30,891 nucleotides of DNA, taken from IMG/VR virus record IMGVR_UViG_3300037041_000357, positions 1 through 30,891 of that record; one strand, 5' to 3'. Position 1 is the first letter of the stretch. Each line of letters opens with the position of its first letter. Made by a program: the position numbers and the translations under genes. The notes under the pieces are model-generated. The model did no database searches, was not told the DNA's origin, and saw only the letters and a program-made list of their open reading frames with translations. This DNA is from a virus. Below are positions 6,934-16,269 of this stretch, piece by piece.

Positions 6934-9780
6934 ATGGAAAATTCAACACAAATTCAGTTTATTGAAACATACGGACAAGATGGGCCGATTGGAATTATTG
7001 ATGTTGATACGGCCGTTCAATTTCCAATCAACTTTTCTGTTGGTGACATCAAGGACCCATTTGCAAAGAAGGGTGTGAAGTCTTATAAATTTTCAATTGT
7101 TGGAAGCAAAGAAACGAATCAGCTGTTGAATCATTACTATGACATCAACATCGTTGACGGAACTTACAACAACAATTTAAAACAAAAGGTTGCTATCCTT
7201 CGGAACGGTGTTATCATCTTGGACAACGCTTATATGCAACTATTGAGCATTAAGAAACAGACACATGATGTTTATAGTGATCAGGAAATTGTTTACGACA
7301 TTGAGGTTGGTGATGATGTGACTTCATTCTTTACAAAAATCACAAACAAATATCTTGATGAATTGGATTTCCAAGATATGAATCACATTTATAATGCTAC
7401 AAATGTTATTGATTCATTTCCTTATTCAGCGGTCAGGGACAATGTGCTTGGAACGGGTGGCTACAAATATGTTTTGGCTTGGACTGATTTGTCAAAATAC
7501 AAACTTGAAGAATGCCGACCAGCTATTTCCGTATATGAATATTGGAACCGCATTCATCAAAATGCTGGGTATCAATGGGAGTGGAACGGATTTGATTCGG
7601 ACCAGATACGAATGGATAAGCTTTACATTCCATACAACGGTGACAAGCCGAAAATATCGGACCAATTAAGTTATCAAGTTGCAGCTGAAAGAACAACAAC
7701 ATCGACAACATCTTCAACAGCTGCTGCTGGAACTGTTGCAAATATTCCAAGCGTTTTGCAAATATTGAACACTGAAGTTTTGGATTTGTTAGGTTTGTAC
7801 AATCCGACAACGGGAATTTATACGGCTAATTTAAACACGGGAACGGGTGCGATTGATGTGACTTTTGAAATTACTTATTCTTTCCAATTAAACAATACTT
7901 CAGCTGGAAATGCATTTATTTCTGGCAGCTTTATTGGTCCGCTTCCGACAATCACATACAAACCATACGTTAAAATCGGACCACTTGGAGCAAAGGCAAA
8001 TTTCGGCATCACTTCACTTGCTTCAGTTATTGGTGGCAACTTAACACCGGGAGTAAATGTCATATCTTCAGGAACTGTAATCACCAGCACAATTCCTTTA
8101 AGCTCCATTATAATTGGAACAACAATACAGCCATCGATTGGTTTGGATGTTGTTTTGAGCACAGCCATAACGTATCGCGATACAATCATTGGCGGTTCAC
8201 CAGTTGTTGTGAATCCTTCAATTGTGATCACTGATATAAAAATGATTATCATTCCAAGGGTTGACACTTACGGTTTTGGTAGCTTGGTGAATTTCAAAGA
8301 TTTCATCCCAGCGAAAATCAAGCAATCCGATTTCATAAAATCAATTGTCAATATGTACAATCTTGTTATTGTTCCAGATCCGACAAATGACAGAAAAATA
8401 ATGTACAAAACACGGGATGATTATTATGATGCTGGAACAGAAAAGGATTGGACTGATAAAATAGCAACAGACAAAGGTTCTGAAATTTCATTTATCAGCA
8501 ATACGAATGCGAAGAAAATCACGCTTTCATATAAGCCAGACAGTGATGTTGTAAACAAGGATTATTTGGCTGAAACGAAAGAGGTTTATGGTCAGCAAGA
8601 ATATGAATTGCAAAATGAAAATATCAAAGGCGTTGAAACAAAAGAAATCATTTTCAGCCCAACACCGATTGACAACACTTCATTCGGAACTTATGCTCCA
8701 ATGTATGCTGGACAATTTCCAAAATGCAATATCAGAATTTTGCTTGATGGCGGTGAACAGCCAACGGGTTTGGGTGGTGCGATGACTTATGATATTATTG
8801 ATTACACAATAGGAACTGTTGAAACGGGTGTGACTGGCATTGATACATATCCAATGCTCACGCATCAAGACAATCCAAACACACCGTTGTTTGATATTAA
8901 CTTTGGACTATGTGATAAGTATTATCACGATTTCACATCGGTAACAAACAACAATCTTTATTCAATGTTTTGGAGGCGGACCATTGGACAAGTTGATAAC
9001 GGAAAATTGTTCACAGCTTATTTTTATTTGAATGAATTTGACATTTCAATACTGAAATTGAATGATAAAATATTTGTAAAAGATACATGGTATAACATAA
9101 ATTCATTGCAATACGATCCCAATTCATTTGGACCAACAAAGGTTGTGTTGATGACCATTGATGATGAACTTGCGATTGATATAATAAAGCCAAGACCGGG
9201 ATGGCCAATATTAGGAACGTTGACATTGGCAGTATTATCTGAACAAATTTATAGGGGTTTAAATTGGAACTATGCTGACAGTTCTGTTGTGATACAAGGA
9301 ACTGGCAACGTGGTTGTCGGTGACATTAAAAACGTTTTGGTAGTTGGCAACAACAGAATGGTTGACAGTTCAAACACAATCTACACTGAAAATCTTGTTG
9401 CTGACAATATTACTTTGAACGGTACGGATATACAAGAATTGTTCAAGTCAGTCGATACGGTTCAAACAACCAACGCAACAGCAACAACCTTGACGCAATT
9501 CGACATTGAAGATGACACAATGATTTATTTATCTGGAACGGTCAATGGTTATGCTGATGACTTCAGTGCTGGTGCTGGTGCATTTTATCTTGCAGTCTTC
9601 AGAAAAACGGCTGGTGTTATCACGCAAATCGGAACGGCAACAATAAACTTGAAAGAAGATTTTGCAAACCCACCAGTTGTGGCAGTTTATACGGATGGCA
9701 CAAATATTTTTGTTGATGTTACTGGACTATTGGCCACAACAATAAACTGGACTAATTCATATGAATATAGCATTGGGTAA
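6934..9780 (+). CDS. Large tail tip/baseplate protein, 948 aa
   Basis: The N-terminal domain (residues 1-110; DTAVQFPINFSVGDIKDPF, KKGVKSYKFSIVG) is like the distal-tail or baseplate proteins of Bacteroidota phages. A Thr/Ser/Ala linker at about 250-270 leads into a beta-rich insert, then a mixed region with PAKIKQSDFIKSIVNMYNL. The C-terminus changes to fibre-like sequence (NTIYTENLVADNITLNGTDI) and ends in a compact beta domain (about 845-948) that looks like a receptor-contacting head. No enzymatic motif is apparent. It sits between another large tail protein and the tape measure, and would form part of the host-contact end of the tail. The modular C-terminus suggests exchange of host-range domains. 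Confidence 0.65.
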   Translation: MENSTQIQFIETYGQDGPIGIIDVDTAVQFPINFSVGDIKDPFAKKGVKSYKFSIVGSKETNQLLNHYYDINIVDGTYNNNLKQKVAILRNGVIILDNAYMQLLSIKKQTHDVYSDQEIVYDIEVGDDVTSFFTKITNKYLDELDFQDMNHIYNATNVIDSFPYSAVRDNVLGTGGYKYVLAWTDLSKYKLEECRPAISVYEYWNRIHQNAGYQWEWNGFDSDQIRMDKLYIPYNGDKPKISDQLSYQVAAERTTTSTTSSTAAAGTVANIPSVLQILNTEVLDLLGLYNPTTGIYTANLNTGTGAIDVTFEITYSFQLNNTSAGNAFISGSFIGPLPTITYKPYVKIGPLGAKANFGITSLASVIGGNLTPGVNVISSGTVITSTIPLSSIIIGTTIQPSIGLDVVLSTAITYRDTIIGGSPVVVNPSIVITDIKMIIIPRVDTYGFGSLVNFKDFIPAKIKQSDFIKSIVNMYNLVIVPDPTNDRKIMYKTRDDYYDAGTEKDWTDKIATDKGSEISFISNTNAKKITLSYKPDSDVVNKDYLAETKEVYGQQEYELQNENIKGVETKEIIFSPTPIDNTSFGTYAPMYAGQFPKCNIRILLDGGEQPTGLGGAMTYDIIDYTIGTVETGVTGIDTYPMLTHQDNPNTPLFDINFGLCDKYYHDFTSVTNNNLYSMFWRRTIGQVDNGKLFTAYFYLNEFDISILKLNDKIFVKDTWYNINSLQYDPNSFGPTKVVLMTIDDELAIDIIKPRPGWPILGTLTLAVLSEQIYRGLNWNYADSSVVIQGTGNVVVGDIKNVLVVGNNRMVDSSNTIYTENLVADNITLNGTDIQELFKSVDTVQTTNATATTLTQFDIEDDTMIYLSGTVNGYADDFSAGAGAFYLAVFRKTAGVITQIGTATINLKEDFANPPVVAVYTDGTNIFVDVTGLLATTINWTNSYEYSIG

Positions 9781-9781
9781 A

Positions 9782-9793
9782 TATAATATATAA
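9782..9793 (+). promoter_or_regulatory. Late-gene element TATAATATATAA, copy 1
   Basis: Exact 12-mer, two bases upstream of the tape measure ATG at 9796, and preceded by GGGT at 9775-9778. If its TATAAT half is a -10 box, transcription would begin at or a few bases from the start codon. Confidence 0.5.
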
Positions 9794-9795
9794 CA

Positions 9796-11706
9796 ATGGC
9801 AGAAGAAACAGATGATATTAGTATAAAGGTTGCGATTGATTCGGCAGATGCTGACAAAAGCATCAAGGAAATAAAGCAATCACTGAAGGACCTTAAAAAC
9901 GTTCGAGCTGGTGACAAGCTTTTTGAAGACGCACAAAAGGCAGCTGTAAAATACAGAGAGAAACTTGATGACATCAAAGATGCGGCTGGAGCCGCTTCAG
10001 GTTCTGGTGTTGAAAAGTTGACCAGTTCAATGAACTTGTTGAAAGAAGGATTTGTGAATGCCGATCCTGGCAAGTTAAGTATTGCAATGCGGGGATTGGG
10101 TTCAGCAATGAAAGCCATTCCTATTTTTCTATTGGTTGAGGCAATAAGATATTGTGTTGAAAATTTTGAAGAACTTAAAAACACCAGCGGATTGGTTGGA
10201 TTCACGTTTCAAACAATTGGTGCAATAATAGATGATTTGGTTACAAGTTTAAAATATTTTTCTGACCAGTTAGGAATAACAAATTTCGAACTTGAAGATA
10301 ATGCTGAACGAGTAGTTGAAGCCGCAAAAGAAATTGAAGAAGCAACTATTTCAAGATATGATAATGAGATAAGACTTGCAAAGGCAGCTGGAAAAGAAAC
10401 AATTGAATTAGAAATCAAGAAGCAAGAAGCCGTAATCAAATCATTACAGATTCAACAAAAGGCACTTGAAATTCTTGCTTCATCAACTGGAGAAGGAGCA
10501 ACAGATGAACAAATAAAAAAATGGGCCGCACTTGAAGACCTTGTAAAAAATGCAGAACGTGAAATTGAAATTATAAGGCTGGAAGCCGAAAAAAAGGCAA
10601 ATGAAGATGCAAAGAAATTTGCAGAAGAAAGATTGAAAATTGCTGAAGATAATGCAAAAGCGTTAAGGAATCTCGAAACAGAAAATATTGTTCTGTCTTA
10701 TGATCGAAAGAAAAAACAAATTGAAAATTATTATGAAGATGAAACTAAAAAATACAAAGGGCAAACAGCTATTTTAGAACAGCTTACTATTGCTAAAAAT
10801 AATAAATTAACAGAGCTTTATAATACACAAAAAAAAGAAGAACAAAAAATTCTTGACGGTGCTGAAAAGTCAAAGTTAAAAGCAATGGATAATGAAGATG
10901 TTGCATTCTCTAAATTTGCTGCAAAGAAAATTGAAAAAACAATTGAAACAGCTAAAAAAGAAAAGGAAATACAGGAACTATCTAATCAAGAAATCCTTGC
11001 TGGAATCAATTCACTTTCTCAATCTGTTCAAACAATATTGTCAGCAATAAGCGACTACAATCAAGCCAAAGCAGACCAAGCTATTAGTGTAAATGAACGA
11101 GCACTTGAAACGCAATTGAGTGCTTTGGATGTTGCCCGTGAAACTGAACTTGCAAAAGAAGGGTTGACCGCTGATCAAAAGATTGAAATTGAAAACAGAT
11201 ACAAGCAACAAAAATATCAACTTGAACTTCAGGAATACAACAACAACACAAAAATAAAACGAAAAGCATTTGAGCAAGATAAAAAAATGAAGATTGCTCA
11301 AGCTGTTATTTCAACAATCACTGGAGCAATTTCCGCTGTCACTGGAATGATCAGTGCAATCCCCGGACCAGTCGGAATCATCTTGGGTGTTGTTGCTGGT
11401 TTGGCTGTCACCGCAGCTGGTGTTTTGCAAGTTGCCAAAATAAACAACACAACCTTTGATGCTGGAACACCACCTTCGCCACCAACTTTGACCGTTCCGT
11501 CTGCGGCATCCGTTGCGGATAGTTCAGCTGCTGCAACACCAAGCTTTGACTTGTTCAAGAAAGATACGAATCAAAACGGTGCAAACAATAACGCATCAAG
11601 TACAAATTCAAATCAGCCAACGGTTGTGAAAGCTTACGTTGTTTCGCAAGAAATAACCGACCAACAGACTGCAAATAGTTATTCAACTTCGATGGGTTCA
11701 TTATAA
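9796..11706 (+). CDS. Tape measure protein
   Basis: The 636-residue product has long charged coiled-coil stretches (about residues 15-65 and 170-480, Lys/Glu/Ala-rich), a hydrophobic segment at about 103-120 (GSAMKAIPIFLLVEAIRYC) and a strongly hydrophobic Gly/Ala/Val region at about 500-548, then a Pro/Ser/Thr/Asn-rich C-terminal tail. This architecture is characteristic of tape measure proteins, which set tail length and may enter the host membrane during DNA injection. The length is short for the family, predicting a fairly short tail. Oddly, no chaperone genes lie directly upstream; candidates are on the minus strand at 15517-16810. Confidence 0.85.
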   Translation: MAEETDDISIKVAIDSADADKSIKEIKQSLKDLKNVRAGDKLFEDAQKAAVKYREKLDDIKDAAGAASGSGVEKLTSSMNLLKEGFVNADPGKLSIAMRGLGSAMKAIPIFLLVEAIRYCVENFEELKNTSGLVGFTFQTIGAIIDDLVTSLKYFSDQLGITNFELEDNAERVVEAAKEIEEATISRYDNEIRLAKAAGKETIELEIKKQEAVIKSLQIQQKALEILASSTGEGATDEQIKKWAALEDLVKNAEREIEIIRLEAEKKANEDAKKFAEERLKIAEDNAKALRNLETENIVLSYDRKKKQIENYYEDETKKYKGQTAILEQLTIAKNNKLTELYNTQKKEEQKILDGAEKSKLKAMDNEDVAFSKFAAKKIEKTIETAKKEKEIQELSNQEILAGINSLSQSVQTILSAISDYNQAKADQAISVNERALETQLSALDVARETELAKEGLTADQKIEIENRYKQQKYQLELQEYNNNTKIKRKAFEQDKKMKIAQAVISTITGAISAVTGMISAIPGPVGIILGVVAGLAVTAAGVLQVAKINNTTFDAGTPPSPPTLTVPSAASVADSSAAATPSFDLFKKDTNQNGANNNASSTNSNQPTVVKAYVVSQEITDQQTANSYSTSMGSL

Positions 11707-11713
11707 TATATAA
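11702..11713 (+). promoter_or_regulatory. Late-gene element TATAATATATAA, copy 2
   Basis: Exact 12-mer overlapping the tape measure stop codon and ending three bases before the ATG at 11717. Together with the upstream GGGTTCAT (11694-11701) it matches copy 3 at 17461-17480 in 19 of 20 bases. Confidence 0.55.
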
Positions 11714-11716
11714 AAG

Positions 11717-14161
11717 ATGATAAACATTTCATACATACGATTGCTAAATGCCTTTGAATCTTTTTCAAATGCACATCTTCAAATCAAAAGATTTGCAAGT
11801 GATTTCCCTGAACAAGTGCCGAATTTTGGAACGGAAAAAGAAAACTATCCAATTTTATTTGTGTCACCAAACAACACGATCTTTGATGAAAATGCGAATC
11901 AGTTCACAGTTGATGTTTATTGTTTTGACATAATTGAAAAGGACCGTATCAACATCAACACAATTCTTTCAGATACAAACACAATTCTAAATGATGTTTA
12001 TCGGTGGTTTAAAGATGGCGAAATCTTCGGCATTGATGTAATAACTGACACACCAACGTGTACACCAATAAACAACGGTTTGTTGGATTATACAGCTGGT
12101 TGGCAAATGTCAATCACATTTGTTGTTGACACTTATGGAATTTGTGAAATACCATTCAACGAATCACCCGTTGTGATCACTGAAGTTTGTGACATTGTTT
12201 ATTCACAATATTTGACTTGCGACACACTTGAAGATTGTCCAACAATAATTGACATACAAGCATTGCTTCCAACGCAAGACCAAAAAGATGCAATGGACAA
12301 TGCCAACGGACCAGATGCATCAAATCCATTTGCAACAATGGCTGACGTTGGTGGCGGCGGAACTTTGAACTTGCAACAAGTAACGGACAACGGAAATACA
12401 ACAGACAATGACATTCAATTTGATGCTGGTGTTGGTGTGTTGTTGGATAACGGTTCAAGATTGAGAGAGGGAACTATTGATGCTGGCTTTGGTGGTTCAA
12501 AAGGGATTGCGCAAATTTGTGCTGTTGGTTATGAATTGAAGTGGGAAGCTGGTCGGCAATATGTTATGGATGGCAATGGACTTTTGATCCGTCATTCATT
12601 GAACAACTTCACAACTGTTCCAAGTGCAAATGATGATTCAACTAAGGGTTACTATGTTGGCAGTTTATGGACACTTGACAATGGTATAAGTTACATTTGT
12701 ACTGATTCAACAATTGGTGCGGCTGTTTGGGGTTTATACGATGCAAATCCGCAAGTCAATTCTGATTGGAATGCAACAAGCGGTGTTGCTGAAATTCTGA
12801 ACAAACCAACTATTCCAGCTGCTCAAGTCAATAGTGATTGGAACGCAACAAGCGGACTTGCTGAAATATTAAACAAGCCGACCATTCCAAGTGGAACGGT
12901 CACATCTATTGCAACAGCTGGATTGATTTCTGGCGGAACAATCACATCAAGCGGAACAATCACAACTTCAATGAACACCAACAAGCTTGTTGGAAGATTC
13001 ACAGCTGGTACTGGAGTGATGGAAGAAATAACCATTGGCAGTGGATTGACATTAACTGGAGCTGGAACATTAAACAATACAGCGACACCAACACCGTTGG
13101 GATATTACGGTGCTTGGCAGACAGATGCAACACAAACTGCTGCTGCTGATAATATTGGTTATGCAACAAAGTTTACCGTTGCTGATATCCCCCCTAACGG
13201 TATATCAATCGTTAACAACGGTAGTGGTGATCCTACAAGAATAACATTTGCAAACACAGGTATATATAACATTCAATTTAGCTCCCAATTCCAAAACACA
13301 GACAACGCAGAGCACGATGTAACTATTTGGTTAAGATTAAATGGAAGTGATGTTGCAGGATCGTCAGGATTTGTTCAGGTGCCAAGAAGACGTTCATCGG
13401 GTGCAGGAAATGAAGGTCATTGTATTGTTAGTTGGAACTATGTTTTAAGTATTGTTGCTGGTGAGTATTATGAATTAGTTTGGAGCACAACAAATCATAC
13501 CAACGTAACCATGAAATACTATGCTGCTGGTTCGCCTCCCCCTTCTACTGCCTCTGTTATTTTAACTGTTACACAGCAAAGCGGAATCATGGCTGGAACG
13601 GGAATGACTGCATTGAATGGTTTGACGGGATCAGTTCAAACATTTGTAAATGATACGAATGTCACAATCACTTCTTCAGGAACAAGTCATACTTTGGGTT
13701 GGTCTGGTACACTTGCGGACAGTCGAATTGCTTCAGCATCTAAATGGAACAACGCTGGTGAGTGGATTGGACTTGCGGCGGCTGTAATAAGTCCAGCAGA
13801 TTCAACAGCTTACTTGATGCCATTTGTTCCAGCATTAGCACCAGCAACTGGAACTGCTGGAAGGGAATGGAAATTCACAAAAAGCGGAACTGTTTCAAAT
13901 GTAAATTTAGCATCCTTCCAATCAGCAAATGGTTCATCTGAAAATGTCACTGTTTATTTAAGAAATACAACAACGGCAACTGATTATCTTTGTGGAACTT
14001 TCACAATGGATGGCGGTGTGAATGCAAATACTTTTGCAAATTTTTCAACCAGTATTGCAATCAATACAACAGATAAATGGGCAATAAAAATTTTAACGCC
14101 AGCTTGGGTGACAAATCCAACAGTGGTGTATTTTGCAGTACAAATTTTTAACAAATCATAA
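11717..14161 (+). CDS. Tail-completion-like domain fused to tail fibre with C1q-like head
   Basis: The 814-residue product looks composite. Residues 1-180 (LLNAFESFSNAHLQIKRFA, then YPILFVSP and FTVDVYCFDI) resemble small tail-completion/terminator proteins. From about 200 the sequence is fibre-like, with two tandem 24-residue repeats starting at 346 and 370 (QVNSDWNATSG, ILNKPTIP). Residues about 459-623 (YYGAWQTDATQTAA, ITFANTGIYNIQFSSQFQN, SIVAGEYYELVWS) look like a C1q/TNF-type jelly roll, a common trimeric receptor-binding module. The C-terminal part is another beta domain. It probably attaches to the tail and recognises the host surface. Local base use changes over 13160-13570 (runs of C), suggesting an imported module. 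Confidence 0.7.
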   Translation: MINISYIRLLNAFESFSNAHLQIKRFASDFPEQVPNFGTEKENYPILFVSPNNTIFDENANQFTVDVYCFDIIEKDRININTILSDTNTILNDVYRWFKDGEIFGIDVITDTPTCTPINNGLLDYTAGWQMSITFVVDTYGICEIPFNESPVVITEVCDIVYSQYLTCDTLEDCPTIIDIQALLPTQDQKDAMDNANGPDASNPFATMADVGGGGTLNLQQVTDNGNTTDNDIQFDAGVGVLLDNGSRLREGTIDAGFGGSKGIAQICAVGYELKWEAGRQYVMDGNGLLIRHSLNNFTTVPSANDDSTKGYYVGSLWTLDNGISYICTDSTIGAAVWGLYDANPQVNSDWNATSGVAEILNKPTIPAAQVNSDWNATSGLAEILNKPTIPSGTVTSIATAGLISGGTITSSGTITTSMNTNKLVGRFTAGTGVMEEITIGSGLTLTGAGTLNNTATPTPLGYYGAWQTDATQTAAADNIGYATKFTVADIPPNGISIVNNGSGDPTRITFANTGIYNIQFSSQFQNTDNAEHDVTIWLRLNGSDVAGSSGFVQVPRRRSSGAGNEGHCIVSWNYVLSIVAGEYYELVWSTTNHTNVTMKYYAAGSPPPSTASVILTVTQQSGIMAGTGMTALNGLTGSVQTFVNDTNVTITSSGTSHTLGWSGTLADSRIASASKWNNAGEWIGLAAAVISPADSTAYLMPFVPALAPATGTAGREWKFTKSGTVSNVNLASFQSANGSSENVTVYLRNTTTATDYLCGTFTMDGGVNANTFANFSTSIAINTTDKWAIKILTPAWVTNPTVVYFAVQIFNKS
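12752..12895 (+). repeat. Two tandem 72-bp coding repeats in tail fibre gene
   Basis: The 24-codon unit beginning at 12752 (QVNSDWNATSG...ILNKPTIP) is repeated at 12824 with synonymous and a few amino-acid changes. Such repeats are common in phage fibre shafts and act as sites of length variation. Confidence 0.75.
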
Positions 14162-14162
14162 A

Positions 14163-14342
14163 ATGGCAAATATATATACATACAAAAAGCAAGGTGATGG
14201 CCGTGATTCGTGGCTTGTTGAAGAACCAGACGGCAACAGATATATGGTGTACGAAGATCCAACAAAGGTTGAATCACTTGAAGAAAAAGCCATTCGATTG
14301 TCGAGTGAACTAAATGAAATTTTATACCAACTAAAAAAATAA
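14163..14342 (+). CDS. Hypothetical protein, 59 aa
   Basis: The ATG at 14163 lies one base after the fibre stop; an in-frame ATG at 14133 lies within the fibre gene and is less likely. The product has a short beta-like N-terminus (MANIYTYKKQGDGRDSWLVE) and a helical C-terminus (LEEKAIRLSSELNEILYQLKK). No family is recognised. Its place just after the fibre gene allows a fibre-associated or chaperone role, without direct support. Confidence 0.55.
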   Translation: MANIYTYKKQGDGRDSWLVEEPDGNRYMVYEDPTKVESLEEKAIRLSSELNEILYQLKK

Positions 14343-14351
14343 CTCTCTTTT

Positions 14352-14516
14352 ATGACACGATTTTTAGATTATTTAGATGTGCCTTTGTTGCATTTTATTG
14401 CGATTTCAATTACTTTCACAGATGCTGAAAGTGGATTGAAAATATTTTCTTTACTTTTGGCCATTGGATACACTGTTTGGAAATGGATTACTGAATATAA
14501 AAACAAGAAAAAATGA
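14352..14516 (+). CDS. Small membrane protein, holin candidate 1
   Basis: This 54-residue ORF starts with MTRFLDYLDVP, contains two hydrophobic segments (about residues 10-22 and 30-46) separated by TDAESG, and ends in a basic KNKKK tail. Small size, two membrane segments and a charged C-terminus fit a class II holin. Its TGA overlaps the ATG of the next gene by four bases (ATGA), so the two are probably translated together. No sequence family is recognised with certainty. Confidence 0.55.
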   Translation: MTRFLDYLDVPLLHFIAISITFTDAESGLKIFSLLLAIGYTVWKWITEYKNKKK

Positions 14517-14713
14517 AAAATTACTACAAACCAACACCAGCAAAATGGCGGAAAATTGGTGATGCAATCCTTTTGACAACTGCAACACTTTCAACATTGA
14601 TGATGACAGCTCCATTCAGCGACCATACCATTTCAATCACTGTTTGGCTTTTATCTGTTGTTGGTGTTATCGGAAAAGTATTGACTAACTTTTTTAAAGA
14701 TGAAGGTATCTGA
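14513..14713 (+). CDS. Small membrane protein, holin candidate 2
   Basis: The 66-residue product has a basic N-terminus (KNYYKPTPAKWRKIGD), a first membrane segment at about 17-34 (AILLTTATLSTLMMTA), a short loop and a second at about 41-58 (TVWLLSVVGVIGKVL), and an acidic tail. This pattern is frequent in holin-like proteins of Bacteroidota phages. It is coupled to the upstream 54-residue membrane protein, and overlaps the next gene by 14 bases. The endolysin is 8 kb away, so the lysis genes would be split. Confidence 0.6.
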   Translation: MKNYYKPTPAKWRKIGDAILLTTATLSTLMMTAPFSDHTISITVWLLSVVGVIGKVLTNFFKDEGI

Positions 14714-15083
14714 TTACGTCTGGACACAAAAATATATGCATCAGTATGGCAATGCTGTTGTTGTGGCCATTAAAAAACGGATTCGACAAGATAATTTGAT
14801 TGACACTGGCGACTTGTTAAATTCGATTAATTACGATTTGAAAATGACAGCAAACAGTTTTCAAGTTATTTTCAAGATGGGTGACGGGAATTTTAGATAT
14901 GGTTCCGGCTTACCTTCCGAGTATGGAGTGTATCAAGATCAAGGAACAATTTACATTGAACCGCACTACTTTTTCACAGCTCCAATTCCGGGGTTAACGA
15001 AAAAAGTGTTTTCAGAAAAACTAAAAATTGCAATGAAAAAAGATATTGCTAAATTTATGAAACAACAATTAAAAGGAAAATGA
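14700..15083 (+). CDS. HK97 gp10-like head-tail connector/tail completion protein
   Basis: The 127-residue product shows the family pattern: a helical N-terminus, IDTGDLLNSINYDLKM, a beta hairpin with GVYQDQGT, and PHYFFTAPIPG, in place of the usual aromatic-rich segment near the C-terminus. It would join the head-tail interface or the tail end. It overlaps the upstream membrane protein gene by 14 bases and the MuF-like gene by four. The start at 14700 is inside the upstream gene but matches the expected family N-terminus. Confidence 0.7.
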   Translation: MKVSDYVWTQKYMHQYGNAVVVAIKKRIRQDNLIDTGDLLNSINYDLKMTANSFQVIFKMGDGNFRYGSGLPSEYGVYQDQGTIYIEPHYFFTAPIPGLTKKVFSEKLKIAMKKDIAKFMKQQLKGK

Positions 15084-15520
15084 ATCCATTCGCATCAATA
15101 GGAAAATACATTGTAAAGCAAAAAGAAGACAAAGCACTTGCTTTTCTTTGCAGTGATAAAATAGGACAAAAAGTGTCCAAAGATGATATTGAAATCATTG
15201 ACAAAAATCACTATGCTTCAATTGATCCAAACAAATCTTTCTATTATTACGATGGTCCGCTTGATGATAAAACAAGGCCTTTCTGTGCTACCTTATTACT
15301 TCAGGGCAAATTCTATTCACAAAGGGAAATTGACTATCTGTCAACCCGTTTGGGTTACAACGTGGACTTGTATATGGGTTCCTACAATTGCCGCCATCAA
15401 TGGAAGCGTGCAAGAATAAAAGGGAAAATTCAAGATGGCACACTTGATGAAAGTTTGCTTGCAACAAATTCAGATGCAAACAAAGCCATCAAAGAACAGC
15501 CAGCAAATTTAAGGGGTTAG
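15080..15520 (+). CDS. MuF-like minor head protein (short)
   Basis: The 146-residue product has YDGPLDDKTRPFC around residues 57-69, KFYSQREIDYLS, and GSYNCRHQWKRAR, matching the D-x-x-T-R-x-x-C and C-R-H pattern of the phage Mu F (SPP1 gp7) C-terminal domain. Full MuF proteins are usually longer than 250 residues, so this is a stand-alone C-terminal domain. MuF proteins are minor capsid components normally encoded next to the portal; here the portal gene lies 5 kb away. The TAG stop interlocks with the stop of the convergent minus-strand gene (TTAG, 15517-15520). Confidence 0.65.
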   Translation: MNPFASIGKYIVKQKEDKALAFLCSDKIGQKVSKDDIEIIDKNHYASIDPNKSFYYYDGPLDDKTRPFCATLLLQGKFYSQREIDYLSTRLGYNVDLYMGSYNCRHQWKRARIKGKIQDGTLDESLLATNSDANKAIKEQPANLRG

Positions 15521-16269
15521 TCAAGCTTCAAATCTTTCATCATTGAAAGTTGATTGAACACGAAGATCAGTTTCAATTCAGTGACTTGGTCAAATGTGAG
15601 TGTGTGCGTTTGTGCGAAGTGGAAAATGATGCGTTCCCAGTTCCATTTGACAACGGCCTTTTCTTTTCTCACAGCTTCAAAATCTTCGGCGGTCAATGGC
15701 TCGGGTGCTTCTTCTTCTTCTTGTTCCGTGATCGGTTCTTCAAATAGGTTTTCAAAGCCATCAATGAATTTCTTTTTGAAGGTCAGATATGCCTGAATGA
15801 TTCCATATACTTCAGTGATTTTCACATCCATAAATTCATCGGCCCGTTCAAATTCATTGTATGTTCTTGGTTCAATGATGTTGTGATTCCATTCGTTCAA
15901 TCGGTTTTGTCGGTAAAGAATAGCACAAATTTCTGGAAGCTTCAGCAGATAATTGATGTTGAATAAATGTTCCAAGTCAATAAATTCGCCCAGTGTGATT
16001 GCGTTCAATTCTTTAAAGTGATAAGACAACACACTTCGTGAAAAATTCAACGAGGGTTGGACCTTCAGCCAGTCCATTTGTTCAAACAGTTCTTGAAGCT
16101 TATCAGTGTCAACATCATTCCAGATGTCATCTTCAATTGATGTGTTGGTAAGAATAAAAAGCTGGTCCATTTTGAAAGATAGCAAAGAATGGAAATCACT
16201 TTCTTCAACACTTTTTAATTGGATGAACTGATCAACAGTGATGTCATTCCAGCTATTTAGTAATATCAT
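15517..16269 (-). CDS. Tail assembly chaperone-like protein, long form, 250 aa
   Basis: The product begins ILLNSWNDITVDQFIQL, has a second related helix-rich block (LNAITLGEFIDLEHLF, PEICAILYR), an acidic linker (EEPITEQEEEEAPEP) and a C-terminal helical segment (KWNWERIIFHFAQTHTLTFD). The ITVxxFxxL opening and overall plan resemble the adjacent 185-residue protein, so the two are paralogues. A short form followed by a long form with an extra C-terminal domain is reminiscent of the G/GT tail chaperone pair, but there is no clear slippery site and the long form has its own ATG. Function is therefore tentative. Only minus-strand structural-type genes in the window. Confidence 0.5.
   Translation of the reverse strand: MILLNSWNDITVDQFIQLKSVEESDFHSLLSFKMDQLFILTNTSIEDDIWNDVDTDKLQELFEQMDWLKVQPSLNFSRSVLSYHFKELNAITLGEFIDLEHLFNINYLLKLPEICAILYRQNRLNEWNHNIIEPRTYNEFERADEFMDVKITEVYGIIQAYLTFKKKFIDGFENLFEEPITEQEEEEAPEPLTAEDFEAVRKEKAVVKWNWERIIFHFAQTHTLTFDQVTELKLIFVFNQLSMMKDLKLD

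Noticed and set aside
7875-8267. Minus-strand ORF of 130 aa
   Set aside because: Antisense of the 948-residue tail gene; no motif and no upstream signal.
9687-10205. Minus-strand ORF of 172 aa
   Set aside because: Shadow of the end of the baseplate gene and start of the tape measure gene; Ser/Ala/Ile-rich composition is that of the antisense of coiled-coil coding.
16253-16269. Programmed frameshift joining the two chaperone-like genes
   Set aside because: The overlap would need a +1 or -2 shift and no standard slippery heptamer is in frame; the downstream gene has its own ATG.
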